64,000 bases of DNA from Myxococcales bacterium (GCA_016712525.1 JADJQX010000001.1:1798001-1862000); one strand, 5' to 3'; positions 1 to 6,311 are shown, counted from the stretch's first letter. Translations and numbers: made by a program. The notes: generated by a model not told the origin, from the sequence alone.

Positions 1-909
1 GAGGTTCAGGCCCGCGAAGCTCGTCTTCTCGTTCGGCTTGAGCACGGTCGCGTAGAATGACCAATTGCCCGACTCGTGGAACGAGAGACCGCCGCGCTGT
101 TGCACCGCAGGGGCCTGCGCGATGCGGCCCGCGCCGGCGAGCACCTTCGAGAACGACTCGACGATGTTCTCGCGAGGCACGTTGTAGCCGCCCGAGCGCA
201 TCGACGCGACCGCGACGAAGTTCCCCCCGAGCTGCGAGCGCGTGAGCACGAGCCGTATCTCGTGCACGCCCGTCGCCTTCGGTCGAAACTTCACCACGGG
301 CGTCCTGTCGGCGCTGATGTCGGCGGCGACGGGCATGCCGTTCGCGTCGAGCACGGCGAGGTCGACGTCTTGTGCGCCCGAGGAGCCGCCCCCGAGAAGC
401 ACGTACTCGTGGTCTTTCGAGAACGTCTGCCGCATCTTGATCGTCTGGCCGGCGCGCACGTACGCGCCCAAGATCGACGAGCTCTCGACGCTGAATCCGA
501 ATTGCGAGCCGCTCTGGAGCTTCTGCGCGGCACCCGCGACGAGGCCGACGGCCTCGGCCATGTACTTCCCGGGGAGCCACTCTCGGTTGGCGGTGGGCGA
601 CGGCGGCGGGGTCGGCGGGTTCGGTCGCGCGGTCGGCGGCGGGGTCGGGGTCGTAGGCTGCGACTTGAGCGAGCTCCCGCTTCCGTTCCCGTTGCCCTGC
701 TCGGCAAGGGCGGCGGCGAACCCACCGGGCTTCGGAGCGTCACTCGAAGGAGGCAACGTCGACCCCGAAGGCTCCTGCGAAATAGGCGAGGGCGACGACC
801 GCGGGAGCGAGCTGCCCGGGCCATGGTGCGGGACGCTCGAGCCTCCGCACCCCACGAGGAGACCGAGCGTGACGAGGCACGAGAGAGCAGCGGGCGTCGA
901 AGTGCGCAT
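1..909 (-). CDS. putative lipoprotein, truncated by window edge
   Basis: The reading frame starts at 909 and runs off the left edge of the window, so only the N-terminal 303 residues are visible. The start MRTSTPAALSCLVTLGLLVG followed by Cys is a lipoprotein signal with lipobox LVGC, so the product is probably exported and lipid-anchored. A low-complexity Ser/Pro/Gly linker follows (roughly residues 25-110), then a folded region of alternating hydrophobic strands that resembles bacterial pre-peptidase C-terminal-type beta-sandwiches, but I cannot assign a family. A purine-rich AAGGTGA lies upstream of the start. It is divergent from the next lipoprotein gene at 1182. The function is unknown. 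Confidence 0.75.
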   Translation of the reverse strand, partial: MRTSTPAALSCLVTLGLLVGCGGSSVPHHGPGSSLPRSSPSPISQEPSGSTLPPSSDAPKPGGFAAALAEQGNGNGSGSSLKSQPTTPTPPPTARPNPPTPPPSPTANREWLPGKYMAEAVGLVAGAAQKLQSGSQFGFSVESSSILGAYVRAGQTIKMRQTFSKDHEYVLLGGGSSGAQDVDLAVLDANGMPVAADISADRTPVVKFRPKATGVHEIRLVLTRSQLGGNFVAVASMRSGGYNVPRENIVESFSKVLAGAGRIAQAPAVQQRGGLSFHESGNWSFYATVLKPNEKTSFAGLNL

Positions 910-1181
910 CTCTTCAGTTCACCTTCACTTCGCGTGTCGCGCAAGCCTCTCTTCCACGGGAGGAAGACCACGGAGCGAGCAGCCCGCAGCCCGTTCGCGT
1001 GCCCCCGCCGGCGAGCGCACCTCGTGCGAGGGTGCCGCACCCGCGATCGACGAGCGCGTTGCCGGTTGACGCTCGTGTCAGGTGCGTCGCGAAACGCGAG
1101 ACGCAAGACGGCGCCGCGAACGACGATCGCACGACGGACGGCTTGAAGGGGCGAGCCCGTGGGAGGTATGTTGGCGAGATC

Positions 1182-2354
1182 ATGAGAAGTCTCACCTTGC
1201 GCTCGACATGGCCTTGGATGGGGGGACTCTCGGCCTTGCTCACCGGATACGTGGCGTGCGTCGACTACATCGAGCCCGCCCCCTTGACGCCCACCCCGCC
1301 CGTGGAGGTCGTCCTCGACGAAGACGCCGAAATCCCGCGTTCTCCGGCGCCCGAAGCCGGCGGCGAGCCCCCTCGCGACGCGAGCCGCCTGCCCGACGCC
1401 ACGGACGCCCAGGTCGTCTACCCGGTGCCCCCTCCGCTCACCGGTGGTCATGTGTACTATACATACGATAGGCACGTCCACCGCATCGCGGCGACCCCGG
1501 GCGCGGTACCCGAGAACATCTCGACCGCCTTGGACCGCTTCGGCGCCGCGGGGGAAGACGTGCGCATCACGGCGAGCCGCGACTCCCGCTGGATGCTCCT
1601 CGACAGCGAGCGGTTCGGCGGCTGCACCGACACGTGCCTCGTGCTCGTGCCGAGCGATCTCTCGCGGGTCGAGGTCGTGCGGCCAGGCGGTCGCGCGTTC
1701 ACGCCCGAGGGCATCTCCGCGATCAGCGCCGGCACCGGCGCCCTCATCGTGTACCCCGCGGTCGGCGGGCCTCACATGGTCGATCTCTTCGCGACGCGCC
1801 GCGAGGGGGGAGGGTGGAGCGCGCCCACCTTGCTCACCGGAGCCTCGACCTACCCCTTCAACAACATGCCCGCCCTCACGTTCGACGGCACCAAGGTCAC
1901 CTTCGACTGCGGGCAGAATCCCTTCCCCGAGACAGGCAACAACGACGCTTGCGAGGTGGGGGTCGACGGTGCCGGGTTCCGCCGCCTGGCGTCGTCGAAC
2001 ATGCTGCCGAACGCGCGCCAGACGCACGTGCAGAACCCTCACTGGGGCCTCGACGGTCTCCTCTTCGAGGCGGCGTGGCCGGTCGACTCCGGAGATCCTC
2101 AGGTCGTCCTCCGCCCCGAGATCATCTGGCGCCTCCCGGGGGATGGTGGTCTTCCCGTGCCGCACCAGCGCTTCGACAACTCCGTGGCGCCGTGCACCAT
2201 GCCCGACGGGCGCTACGCGTTCCTTTGGCTCGGCAGCCCGAACAACGTGAACGGCGACCACGAGCTCGCCGTCTCGAACCGCGAGGCCACCTCGGCGTTC
2301 GTGCTCACGCCCAAGGTCGACGTGACCGACATCGGCATCGGCTGCGCCGACTGA
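1182..2354 (+). CDS. putative lipoprotein with TolB/beta-propeller-like domain
   Basis: This 390-residue protein is probably secreted. The N-terminus has a hydrophobic stretch ending in TGYVAC, a plausible lipobox, followed by a Pro/Asp/Glu-rich linker to about residue 85. The remainder contains repeated short units such as VYYTYDRHVHRI and RDSRWMLLDS of the kind found in TolB-like or WD40-like beta-propellers, with several Cys that could form disulfides. The ATG at 1182 is chosen because GGGAGG lies upstream and the signal sequence begins there; the open frame extends further upstream without a recognisable start region. No enzymatic motif is visible. It could be a surface binding or sensing protein. 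Confidence 0.8.
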   Translation: MRSLTLRSTWPWMGGLSALLTGYVACVDYIEPAPLTPTPPVEVVLDEDAEIPRSPAPEAGGEPPRDASRLPDATDAQVVYPVPPPLTGGHVYYTYDRHVHRIAATPGAVPENISTALDRFGAAGEDVRITASRDSRWMLLDSERFGGCTDTCLVLVPSDLSRVEVVRPGGRAFTPEGISAISAGTGALIVYPAVGGPHMVDLFATRREGGGWSAPTLLTGASTYPFNNMPALTFDGTKVTFDCGQNPFPETGNNDACEVGVDGAGFRRLASSNMLPNARQTHVQNPHWGLDGLLFEAAWPVDSGDPQVVLRPEIIWRLPGDGGLPVPHQRFDNSVAPCTMPDGRYAFLWLGSPNNVNGDHELAVSNREATSAFVLTPKVDVTDIGIGCAD

Positions 2355-2487
2355 CGCAGAGGGCAGACCGCACCGCCGAATCTGTCGCGTTTGTTGATTC
2401 GAAGAAATCGCATTTTATTTCTTGACCGGGCGAGGGGCCCGAGCTAGAGATGAATGGCCGGCCCACTTCGGCCGTCGGAGACCCACC

Positions 2488-2682
2488 ATGTTCACGCTTC
2501 ATTCGACCCAGCTCGCCACCACGTACGAAGGCCTGTCCTTCGTGGGCGGTCGCGCGTTCGGTGCGAACGGCAGCGTCGGCATGGGCGCGGCCTTCGGGCC
2601 AGCGCTCCCGTGTGGCAAAGCCCCGAAGGCGGGCCCCGTCACGCGCGATCGGCGCTTCAATCTCGAGGGGGGCCACTCCTAG
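2488..2682 (+). CDS. small hypothetical protein
   Basis: This is a 64-residue open frame starting MFTLHSTQLATTYEG and ending in RRFNLEGGHS. It has a weak GGAG upstream, no signal peptide and no membrane segment. It sits between the lipoprotein at 1182 and the RNA island. The Gly/Ala-rich composition is compatible with either a real small gene or a chance frame in GC-rich DNA. No family is recognised. Confidence 0.3.
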   Translation: MFTLHSTQLATTYEGLSFVGGRAFGANGSVGMGAAFGPALPCGKAPKAGPVTRDRRFNLEGGHS

Positions 2683-2713
2683 GCGGATTTCGACGTTCCT
2701 GAGGGACGCAGTC

Positions 2714-2744
2714 GAGGCCGCCCGGGATCCCCCGAGGCGGCCTC
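2714..2744. terminator. strong hairpin upstream of RNA island
   Basis: GAGGCCGCC (2714-2722) pairs perfectly with GGCGGCCTC (2736-2744) around a 13-nt loop. There is no U-tract, so it may act as a transcription terminator of the GC-rich type or insulate the downstream RNA genes. Confidence 0.45.
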
Positions 2745-2997
2745 CGGCGTTTCTGGAGCTCTCCTCCTCGGTTCACGGCCTCCCCACCTCCCTCGGTCCT
2801 CCCTCCTTCCCATCGGTCCAGGGGTCCTCCGCTTCCCTCGAGGCCAGGGGGCACCCGGTCCGCGCGCGCTCCGTCTCCCCAGGGGAAAGGCGCCGACGAC
2901 AGGGGCCCACCGGGCCCTGCGGTCCCCTTCGCTCCGCCAGGTAGGTGGCGGCAAACAATCGCGATAGTTTCGGTAAAACAAACGTAGTTCTTTGCCC
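2745..2997. other. intergenic leader of the RNA island
   Basis: No gene is evident here. The last part (about 2952-2995) is clearly AT-richer than its surroundings and lies directly before the first tRNA, so it is the most likely promoter region for the array. I cannot assign definite -35 and -10 boxes. Confidence 0.35.
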
Positions 2998-3069
2998 GGG
3001 GCGCACGCCGAACGGTTCGGCACCCGGCTTTTAACCGGAGACCCGAGGGTTCGACTCCCTCGCGCCCCA
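2998..3069 (+). tRNA. tRNA-Lys(UUU)
   Basis: Acceptor GGGGCGC (2998-3004) pairs with GCGCCCC (3062-3068), followed by discriminator A. The D-arm is GCCG-AACGGTT-CGGC and the T-arm is GAGGG-TTCGACT-CCCTC. The anticodon loop CTTTTAA gives UUU with U33 and A37. The 27-43 pair is a C-A mismatch, a recurrent oddity in this array. CCA is not encoded in full. Confidence 0.8.
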
Positions 3070-3082
3070 CAACGGGACCACG

Positions 3083-3117
3083 CCCTCCCGCGCGCCGCCA
3101 CGCGCGGCACGGGAGGG
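3083..3117. other. inter-tRNA hairpin
   Basis: CCCTCCCG (3083-3090) pairs with CGGGAGGG (3110-3117) around an inner GC-rich stem. It lies between the two Lys tRNAs and could be a processing signal or a terminator without a U-tract. Confidence 0.4.
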
Positions 3118-3143
3118 GTGCGCCCGCCTCCACGATCGACGAC

Positions 3144-3215
3144 GGGCTCGTGGCGCAGAGGTAGCGCACCTGGCTCTTACCCAGTGACGCGAGGGTTCGA
3201 CTCCCTCCGAGCCCA
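3144..3215 (+). tRNA. tRNA-Lys(CUU)
   Basis: Acceptor GGGCTCG (3144-3150) pairs with CGAGCCC (3208-3214), with A as discriminator. The D-arm is GCGC-AGAGGTA-GCGC, the anticodon loop is CTCTTAC (anticodon CUU, U33), and the T-arm is GAGGG-TTCGACT-CCCTC. The top pair of the anticodon stem (27-43) is a C-T mismatch. It is a second Lys isoacceptor beside the UUU gene. Confidence 0.8.
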
Positions 3216-3358
3216 CTCCGGCCGATTCGCGCGCCGACGACCGGCACCCGTGTGCCCGCCGCCCCCGCGAGGCCCCCAGATTCCGCACGCCCTCGGTGCT
3301 CCGCTCTTTGAAAACCGAAGCCAACGAAACGCGAGGGAGCAGCCCTCCTTCGCGTCAC

Positions 3359-3411
3359 GTGTGCGGCAGCGCCGACTCTCCATTTGCGGAATGGCGCGCG
3401 CTGCCGCACAC
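3359..3411. ncRNA. candidate structured RNA, 14-bp stem
   Basis: GTGTGCGGCAGCGC (3359-3372) is the exact reverse complement of 3398-3411, and the enclosed loop contains a second hairpin CCATT-TGCGG-AATGG. The result is a 53-nt rod with an internal loop, lying between tRNA-Lys and tRNA-Asn and upstream of the Ro60 gene. The long stem made by the two ends is reminiscent of Y RNA architecture, but no known sequence motif is recognised. It could also be a terminator or processing hairpin. Confidence 0.45.
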
Positions 3412-3419
3412 GACGATAT

Positions 3420-3491
3420 TCCAGTGTCGCCTAGTGGCAAGGCGCCCGGTTGTTAACCGGTACTACGGAGGTTCGATTCCTCCCGCTGGAG
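3420..3491 (+). tRNA. tRNA-Asn(GUU)
   Basis: Acceptor TCCAGTG (3420-3426) pairs with CGCTGGA (3484-3490) and the discriminator is G, as usual for Asn. The D-arm is GCCT-AGTGGCA-AGGC, the anticodon loop is TTGTTAA (GUU), and the T-arm is GGAGG-TTCGATT-CCTCC. The 27-43 position is again mismatched (C-T). Confidence 0.85.
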
Positions 3492-3518
3492 CCAGCCTCG
3501 GCGTGCACGAGGTGAAGA

Positions 3519-3591
3519 GGGTCGCGAGCTGGACGCAGGATAGCGCTCGTTTGAAACACGAGAGAACGTGGTGCGAGCCCACGGTGACCCA
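3519..3591 (+). tRNA. tRNA-Phe(GAA)
   Basis: Acceptor GGGTCGC (3519-3525) pairs with GTGACCC (3584-3590), one G-U included, and the discriminator is A. The anticodon arm CTCGT-TTGAAAC-ACGAG gives GAA. The D-stem GCTG/TAGC carries a 9-nt loop. The T-arm is CGTGG-TGCGAGC-CCACG, so the T-loop is TGCGAGC rather than TTCGANN. Confidence 0.7.
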
Positions 3592-3624
3592 CCTCTCTTC
3601 GAGAATTTCGTAAGTCTACATTCA

Positions 3625-3695
3625 GGGGCCGTAGCTCAAGAGGAGAGCAGCCGGTTTGCACCCGGCCGATGCGAGTGCGATTCTCGCCGGTTCCA
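3625..3695 (+). tRNA. tRNA-Ala(UGC)
   Basis: Acceptor GGGGCCG (3625-3631) pairs with CGGTTCC (3688-3694) with two G-U pairs, and A is the discriminator. The D-arm is GCTC-AAGAGGA-GAGC, the anticodon arm GCCGG-TTTGCAC-CCGGC reads UGC, and the T-arm is GCGAG-TGCGATT-CTCGC. The variable loop is only 4 nt. A G3-U70 pair, the classic alanine identity element, is present. Confidence 0.75.
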
Positions 3696-3727
3696 CCAGG
3701 GTCGACGTCCGAACGTCGGCTCGTCAT

Positions 3728-3796
3728 CTCCTCGTCCCGATGGATGGGCGCCGGTCTACGAAGCCGGACGTCGAGGTTCGATTCCTCGCGGGGAGA
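3728..3796 (+). tRNA. tRNA-Arg(ACG), reduced D-arm
   Basis: Acceptor CTCCTCG (3728-3734) pairs with CGGGGAG (3789-3795), followed by A. The anticodon arm CCGGT-CTACGAA-GCCGG gives ACG with U33 and A37. The T-arm is CGAGG-TTCGATT-CCTCG. Only 16 nt lie between the acceptor and anticodon stems, allowing a 3-bp D-stem (CCC/GGG) at most, so this is a shortened tRNA. Confidence 0.6.
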
Positions 3797-3798
3797 CC

Positions 3799-3814
3799 GC
3801 GCCCTTCGGGGCGC
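3799..3814 (+). terminator. UUCG tetraloop hairpin after tRNA-Arg
   Basis: GCGCCC-TTCG-GGGCGC is a perfect 6-bp stem with a UUCG loop, placed directly 3' of tRNA-Arg and about 95 nt before the Ro60 start codon. It may terminate or stabilise the 3' end of the upstream tRNA transcript. Confidence 0.5.
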
Positions 3815-3908
3815 TCGTGCCGGCGACTCGCCGGTTCACTGGCCGTGACGCGCTTACGAGCGGCGTGTCGCGCGCATTCCACATTACGGCTCGGAAAGGA
3901 GAACGATC

Positions 3909-5492
3909 ATGTCGAACAAGGCACTCTTCGGTTTTGCGGGCAAGGCCTCGCCCGCGACGGCCATCAACGAGGCCGGGGGGAAGGCGTACGCGTTCTCCGC
4001 CGAGCACGCCCTCGCCCAGCTCACGGTCACGGGGACGCTCCACAACACCTTCTATGCGAACGCCGAGGATCAGCTCGACAAGGTGCTCTCGCTCGCGGCC
4101 GAGGTGTCTCCCGAAATGGTGGCGAAGACCGCGATCTACTGTCGCGAGAAGGGCTTCATGAAGGACGTTCCCGCGCTCCTCGTGGCCTACCTCGCGAAGC
4201 GCGACACGCGCCTCATGAAGCTCGTCTTTCCGCGTGTCATCGACACGGGCAAGATGCTCAGGAGCTTCGTCCAGATCGTGCGCTCGGGCCGCGTGGGGCG
4301 AAAGTCTCTCGGTACGGCGCCCAAGCGCGCGGCGCAGGGGTGGTTTCACGGCAGGTCTCCGGAGGCGATCTTCCGCGGATCGGTCGGTGCGCAGCCCTCG
4401 ATGGGGGACGTCATCAAGCTGGTTCGACCGGCTCCGACGAAGGCAGACGGCTCGAAGGACGCGGCACGTGAGGCGCTCTACGGGTACCTCATCGGCAAGG
4501 CGATCGACGAGACCGCCCTGCCCGAGACCGTGCAAGCCTTCGAGGCCTTCAAGAAGGCGCACGGCGAAGGCACGAAGGTGCCCGAGGTGCCGTTCGAGAT
4601 GCTCACCGCGCTCGAGCTCACGCGCGAGCACTGGGCGGCGATCGCGAAGACCATGTCGTGGACGCAGACGCGCATGAACCTGAACACCCTGCTTCGAAAG
4701 GGGGTGTTCGAGGACGAGGCCATGGTGGCGCTCGTCGCCGAGAGGATCCGTGACGAGGCGCTCGTACGCAAGGCCAAGGTCTTTCCGTACCAGCTCCTCG
4801 CCGCGTTCAAGGCGGCGAACGGCGCGATGCCGAGGGCGATCACGAACGCGCTCCAGGACGCGCTCGAGACGGCGACCGAGAACGTCCCCGACGTGCCGGG
4901 AAAGATCTTCGTCTGCCCCGACGTCTCGGGGTCGATGCAGAGCTCGGCGACGGGCCATCGTGGGAGCGCGACGAGCTCGGTGCGTTGCGTCGACGTCGCG
5001 GGGCTCGTAGCCGCCTCGTTCATGCGCAAGAACGAGGACGCCGAGATCGTACCCTTCAGCGACGACGTCGTGCCGCTCCCGCGGGCCTTGAACCCGCGTG
5101 ACTCGGTCATGACGAACGCGCAGTACCTCGCCTCGCTCCCCTCGGGGGGCACGGCGTGTGTCGCGCCCCTGCGTCACCTGAACCGGGCCGGAAAGAACGG
5201 CGACCTCGTGGTCTTCGTCTCCGACAACCAGTCGTGGGCCGATTTCCGCCTCGGTGGGCCGGCTACGCGAGGGACGCCGATGGCCGAGGAGTGGGAGCGA
5301 TTTCGTGCGCGAAACCCGCGCGCGAAGCTCGTGCTGATCGACATCCAGCCCTACACCCACACACAGGTCGCGAATCGCGCCGACGTCCTCAACGTCGGTG
5401 GGTTCAGTGACGCCGTCTTCGAGGTCGTGTCGCTCTTCGCCAAGGGAGAGACGACGGGCTTCGTGGACGCCATCCGAGCCGTCACTCTGTGA
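3909..5492 (+). CDS. rsr: Ro60/Rsr-like TROVE-VWA RNA-binding protein
   Basis: The 527-residue product is a bacterial orthologue of the Ro60 autoantigen. Residues about 20-310 form the TROVE HEAT-repeat ring that in characterised Ro proteins binds Y RNA on its outside and the 3' ends of misfolded RNA through its hole. The C-terminal third is a von Willebrand A domain with an intact MIDAS motif DVSGS (D338, S340, S342), plus the expected Thr (SGGTACV) and Asp (VSDNQ). AAAGGAG lies 8 nt before the ATG. The gene is embedded in a tRNA array and is followed at once by a strong hairpin and by repeated tRNA-like RNA modules, so its RNA partners are probably encoded beside it. In characterised bacteria Ro acts with Y RNA and PNPase in RNA decay and rRNA maturation; no RtcB, RtcA or PNPase gene is in this window. 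Confidence 0.93.
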   Translation: MSNKALFGFAGKASPATAINEAGGKAYAFSAEHALAQLTVTGTLHNTFYANAEDQLDKVLSLAAEVSPEMVAKTAIYCREKGFMKDVPALLVAYLAKRDTRLMKLVFPRVIDTGKMLRSFVQIVRSGRVGRKSLGTAPKRAAQGWFHGRSPEAIFRGSVGAQPSMGDVIKLVRPAPTKADGSKDAAREALYGYLIGKAIDETALPETVQAFEAFKKAHGEGTKVPEVPFEMLTALELTREHWAAIAKTMSWTQTRMNLNTLLRKGVFEDEAMVALVAERIRDEALVRKAKVFPYQLLAAFKAANGAMPRAITNALQDALETATENVPDVPGKIFVCPDVSGSMQSSATGHRGSATSSVRCVDVAGLVAASFMRKNEDAEIVPFSDDVVPLPRALNPRDSVMTNAQYLASLPSGGTACVAPLRHLNRAGKNGDLVVFVSDNQSWADFRLGGPATRGTPMAEEWERFRARNPRAKLVLIDIQPYTHTQVANRADVLNVGGFSDAVFEVVSLFAKGETTGFVDAIRAVTL

Positions 5493-5505
5493 CGTGCTCG
5501 CGGCC

Positions 5506-5541
5506 GGGCGGGGTACACGGAGACGTCCGTGTGCCCCGCCC
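5506..5541 (+). terminator. long hairpin after Ro60 gene
   Basis: GGGCGGGG (5506-5513) pairs with CCCCGCCC (5534-5541), and the inner arms ACACGGA and TCCGTGT continue the stem to a GACG loop, giving about 15 bp. It begins 14 nt after the stop codon. It is either a terminator without a U-tract, a 3'-end stabiliser, or part of a downstream non-coding RNA. Confidence 0.55.
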
Positions 5542-5548
5542 AGGGACC

Positions 5549-5595
5549 GCGCCATCTCCGGGACACCGGCGTGGTTCGACTCCACGCGATGGCGC
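5549..5595 (+). ncRNA. tRNA-like minimal fold (acceptor + T-arm)
   Basis: GCGCCATC (5549-5556) pairs with GATGGCGC (5588-5595). Inside are a T-arm with the canonical loop TTCGACT on a 5- to 6-bp stem (CGTGG/CCACG) and a small hairpin CCGG-GACA-CCGG. No anticodon arm is present, so it cannot be a decoding tRNA. It lies immediately after the Ro60 gene and directly before the first repeated module. It could be a decayed tRNA or a tRNA mimic that recruits tRNA-processing or modifying enzymes. Confidence 0.5.
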
Positions 5596-5596
5596 T

Positions 5597-5714
5597 CGGC
5601 GAATGCCCGTGAGGACTACACCCTTGCAATGGTCGAGGTCGCAGGTTCGAATCCTGCCGGTATTGCTCGCAGCACCGTAGCTCAGCCCGGATAGAGCGCG
5701 AAAAACGTCCTCAC
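5597..5714 (+). ncRNA. permuted tRNA-like RNA module 1 (candidate Y RNA)
   Basis: The module opens with hairpin CGGC-GAAT-GCC, then GTGAGGAC (5609-5616) and TACA, and closes with GTCCTCAC (5707-5714), the exact complement. Between them tRNA parts occur in permuted order: T-arm GCAGG-TTCGAAT-CCTGC, acceptor 3' strand CGGTATT, a 6-nt loop, acceptor 5' strand AGCACCG (one C-A mismatch), then D-arm GCTC-AGCCCGGATA-GAGC. Joining CGA after the D-arm to CC before TTGCAAT would give a perfect anticodon arm CGACC/GGTCG with a GCA (Cys) loop. Two readings fit: a YrlA-like Y RNA whose Ro-binding stem is the terminal helix, or a permuted tRNA-Cys precursor. Given the adjacent Ro60 gene I favour the first. 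Confidence 0.6.
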
Positions 5715-5798
5715 ACCTCTTGTCGCCGTCTTCTTTCTCACACATACACACACTCTCTCTCTGTTCGCCCCGGCGGGGACCTCCCCGCCCCGGCGGGC

Positions 5799-5871
5799 TC
5801 CCCGTCGCGGATCGCGCTCCAGCAGCCTTCTGGCGCCTCGGGCGGCACGGTTCGACTCCGTGCACGTGGGA
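5799..5871 (+). ncRNA. degenerate tRNA-like element
   Basis: A clear T-arm (CACGG-TTCGACT-CCGTG) is followed by ACGTGGG, then A and CC as at tRNA 3' ends. The best 5' partner is TCCCCGT (5799-5805), with one mismatch. A hairpin CCAG-CAGCCTT-CTGG and a possible long variable arm GCC-TCG-GGC lie between. The loop lacks U33 and gives no credible anticodon, so I call it tRNA-like only. It occupies the position that complete tRNAs hold before modules 3 and 4. Confidence 0.35.
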
Positions 5872-5873
5872 CC

Positions 5874-5974
5874 CGGCGAATGCCGTGAGGACTACATCGG
5901 TGTCGCGGGTTCGAATCCCGCCGACTCCTCTCTATGGGGTCGTAGCTCAGGCTGGTAGAGCACGCTGTCCTCAC
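5874..5974 (+). ncRNA. permuted tRNA-like RNA module 2 (candidate Y RNA)
   Basis: It begins with hairpin CGGC-GAAT-GCCG and GTGAGGACTACA (5885-5896) and ends with GTCCTCAC (5967-5974). Inside, in permuted order, are T-arm GCGGG-TTCGAAT-CCCGC, acceptor 3' strand CGACTCC, 7-nt loop TCTCTAT, acceptor 5' strand GGGGTCG (7 bp, one G-U), TA, and D-arm GCTC-AGGCTGGTA-GAGC. Both arms match consensus tRNA D- and T-arms, including the invariant GG and TTC. There is no anticodon loop: the place of the anticodon arm is taken by the terminal helix formed by the two ends. That is the arrangement expected of a tRNA-mimicking Y RNA (YrlA type), where the ends form the Ro-binding stem. Confidence 0.62.
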
Positions 5975-5997
5975 CCTCCCTCGTCGCCGAATTCCTT

Positions 5998-6066
5998 GCC
6001 ACCTCCTTGGGAGGGATCACCCCTTCGTACGGCGTGACGTTCTCGGTTCGATTCCGAGAGGTGGCT
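5998..6066 (+). tRNA. tRNA-Thr(CGU), reduced D-arm
   Basis: Acceptor GCCACCT (5998-6004) pairs perfectly with AGGTGGC (6059-6065); the discriminator is T, followed by CC. The anticodon arm ACCCC-TTCGTAC-GGCGT (one C-C mismatch) reads CGU with U33 and A37. The T-arm is CTCGG-TTCGATT-CCGAG. Only 14 nt replace the normal D-arm region. It sits between modules 2 and 3. Confidence 0.6.
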
Positions 6067-6069
6067 CCG

Positions 6070-6116
6070 CGGTGAATGCCGTGAGGACTACATCTACCCA
6101 TAATGCTCGTCCTCGC
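6070..6116 (+). ncRNA. repeat module 3, short version
   Basis: It shares hairpin CGGT-GAAT-GCCG and GTGAGGACTACA (6081-6092) with modules 1 and 2 and closes with GTCCTCGC (6109-6116), which pairs over 8 bp using one G-U. Only a 20-nt loop lies between the strands, so the tRNA-like part is absent. The T/C change in the first hairpin keeps the pairing (T-G for C-G), which supports a real RNA structure. It may be a minimal Ro-binding stem or a deletion derivative. Confidence 0.5.
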
Positions 6117-6160
6117 TCTCCTCGTCACCGCACTCTTTCTCGTCGTCCAGGTCGTGTTTT

Positions 6161-6231
6161 GCGTCGATGGTTCAATAGGAGAATTCCGGGGCGCCACCTC
6201 GGAGATCCGGGTGCGATCCCCGGTCGACGCT
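6161..6231 (+). tRNA. tRNA-Gly(GCC) with C33
   Basis: Acceptor GCGTCGA (6161-6167) pairs perfectly with TCGACGC (6224-6230); the discriminator is T, usual for bacterial Gly, and CC follows. The D-arm is GTTC-AATAGGA-GAAT, the anticodon arm CCGGG-GCGCCAC-CTCGG reads GCC, and the T-arm is CCGGG-TGCGATC-CCCGG. Position 33 is C instead of the near-invariant U, so decoding ability is uncertain. Confidence 0.65.
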
Positions 6232-6232
6232 C

Positions 6233-6311
6233 CGGTCGAATGCCCGTGGGGGCTCCTTACGGTTGGCCCGCCGAGAGGCGGGTGAGGTTCAAATCCTCGC
6301 AAAGCCTCCAC
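6233..6311 (+). ncRNA. repeat module 4, anticodon-less tRNA-like RNA
   Basis: A variant of the shared hairpin (GGT-CGAAT-GCC) leads into GTGGGGGCT (6246-6254), which pairs over 9 bp with AGCCTCCAC (6303-6311). The interior has a 6-bp hairpin CCCGCC-GAGA-GGCGGG and a T-arm-like TGAGG-TTCAAAT-CCTCG but no anticodon arm. As in the other modules, the closing helix starts GTG and ends CAC, and the downstream sequence matches the shared pyrimidine-rich TCGTCG(C/A)C tail. Confidence 0.5.

Noticed and set aside
291..2261. Very long minus-strand open frame opposite the lipoprotein at 1182
   Set aside because: Arg/Gly-rich composition is typical of a GC-rich antisense shadow and it overlaps two convincing lipoprotein genes.
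5874..5896. HDV-like ribozyme (GGCGAAT resembles its J4/2 segment)
   Set aside because: No consistent nested P1-P3 pairing could be found in all copies; a 6- to 7-bp P1-like pairing is seen only in individual copies.
5707..6092. Group I introns interrupting tRNAs (pairs GTCCTCAC...GTGAGGAC in normal order)
   Set aside because: The acceptor strands of the would-be exons do not match in this order, and no group I core elements are visible; the permuted order gives paired acceptors instead.
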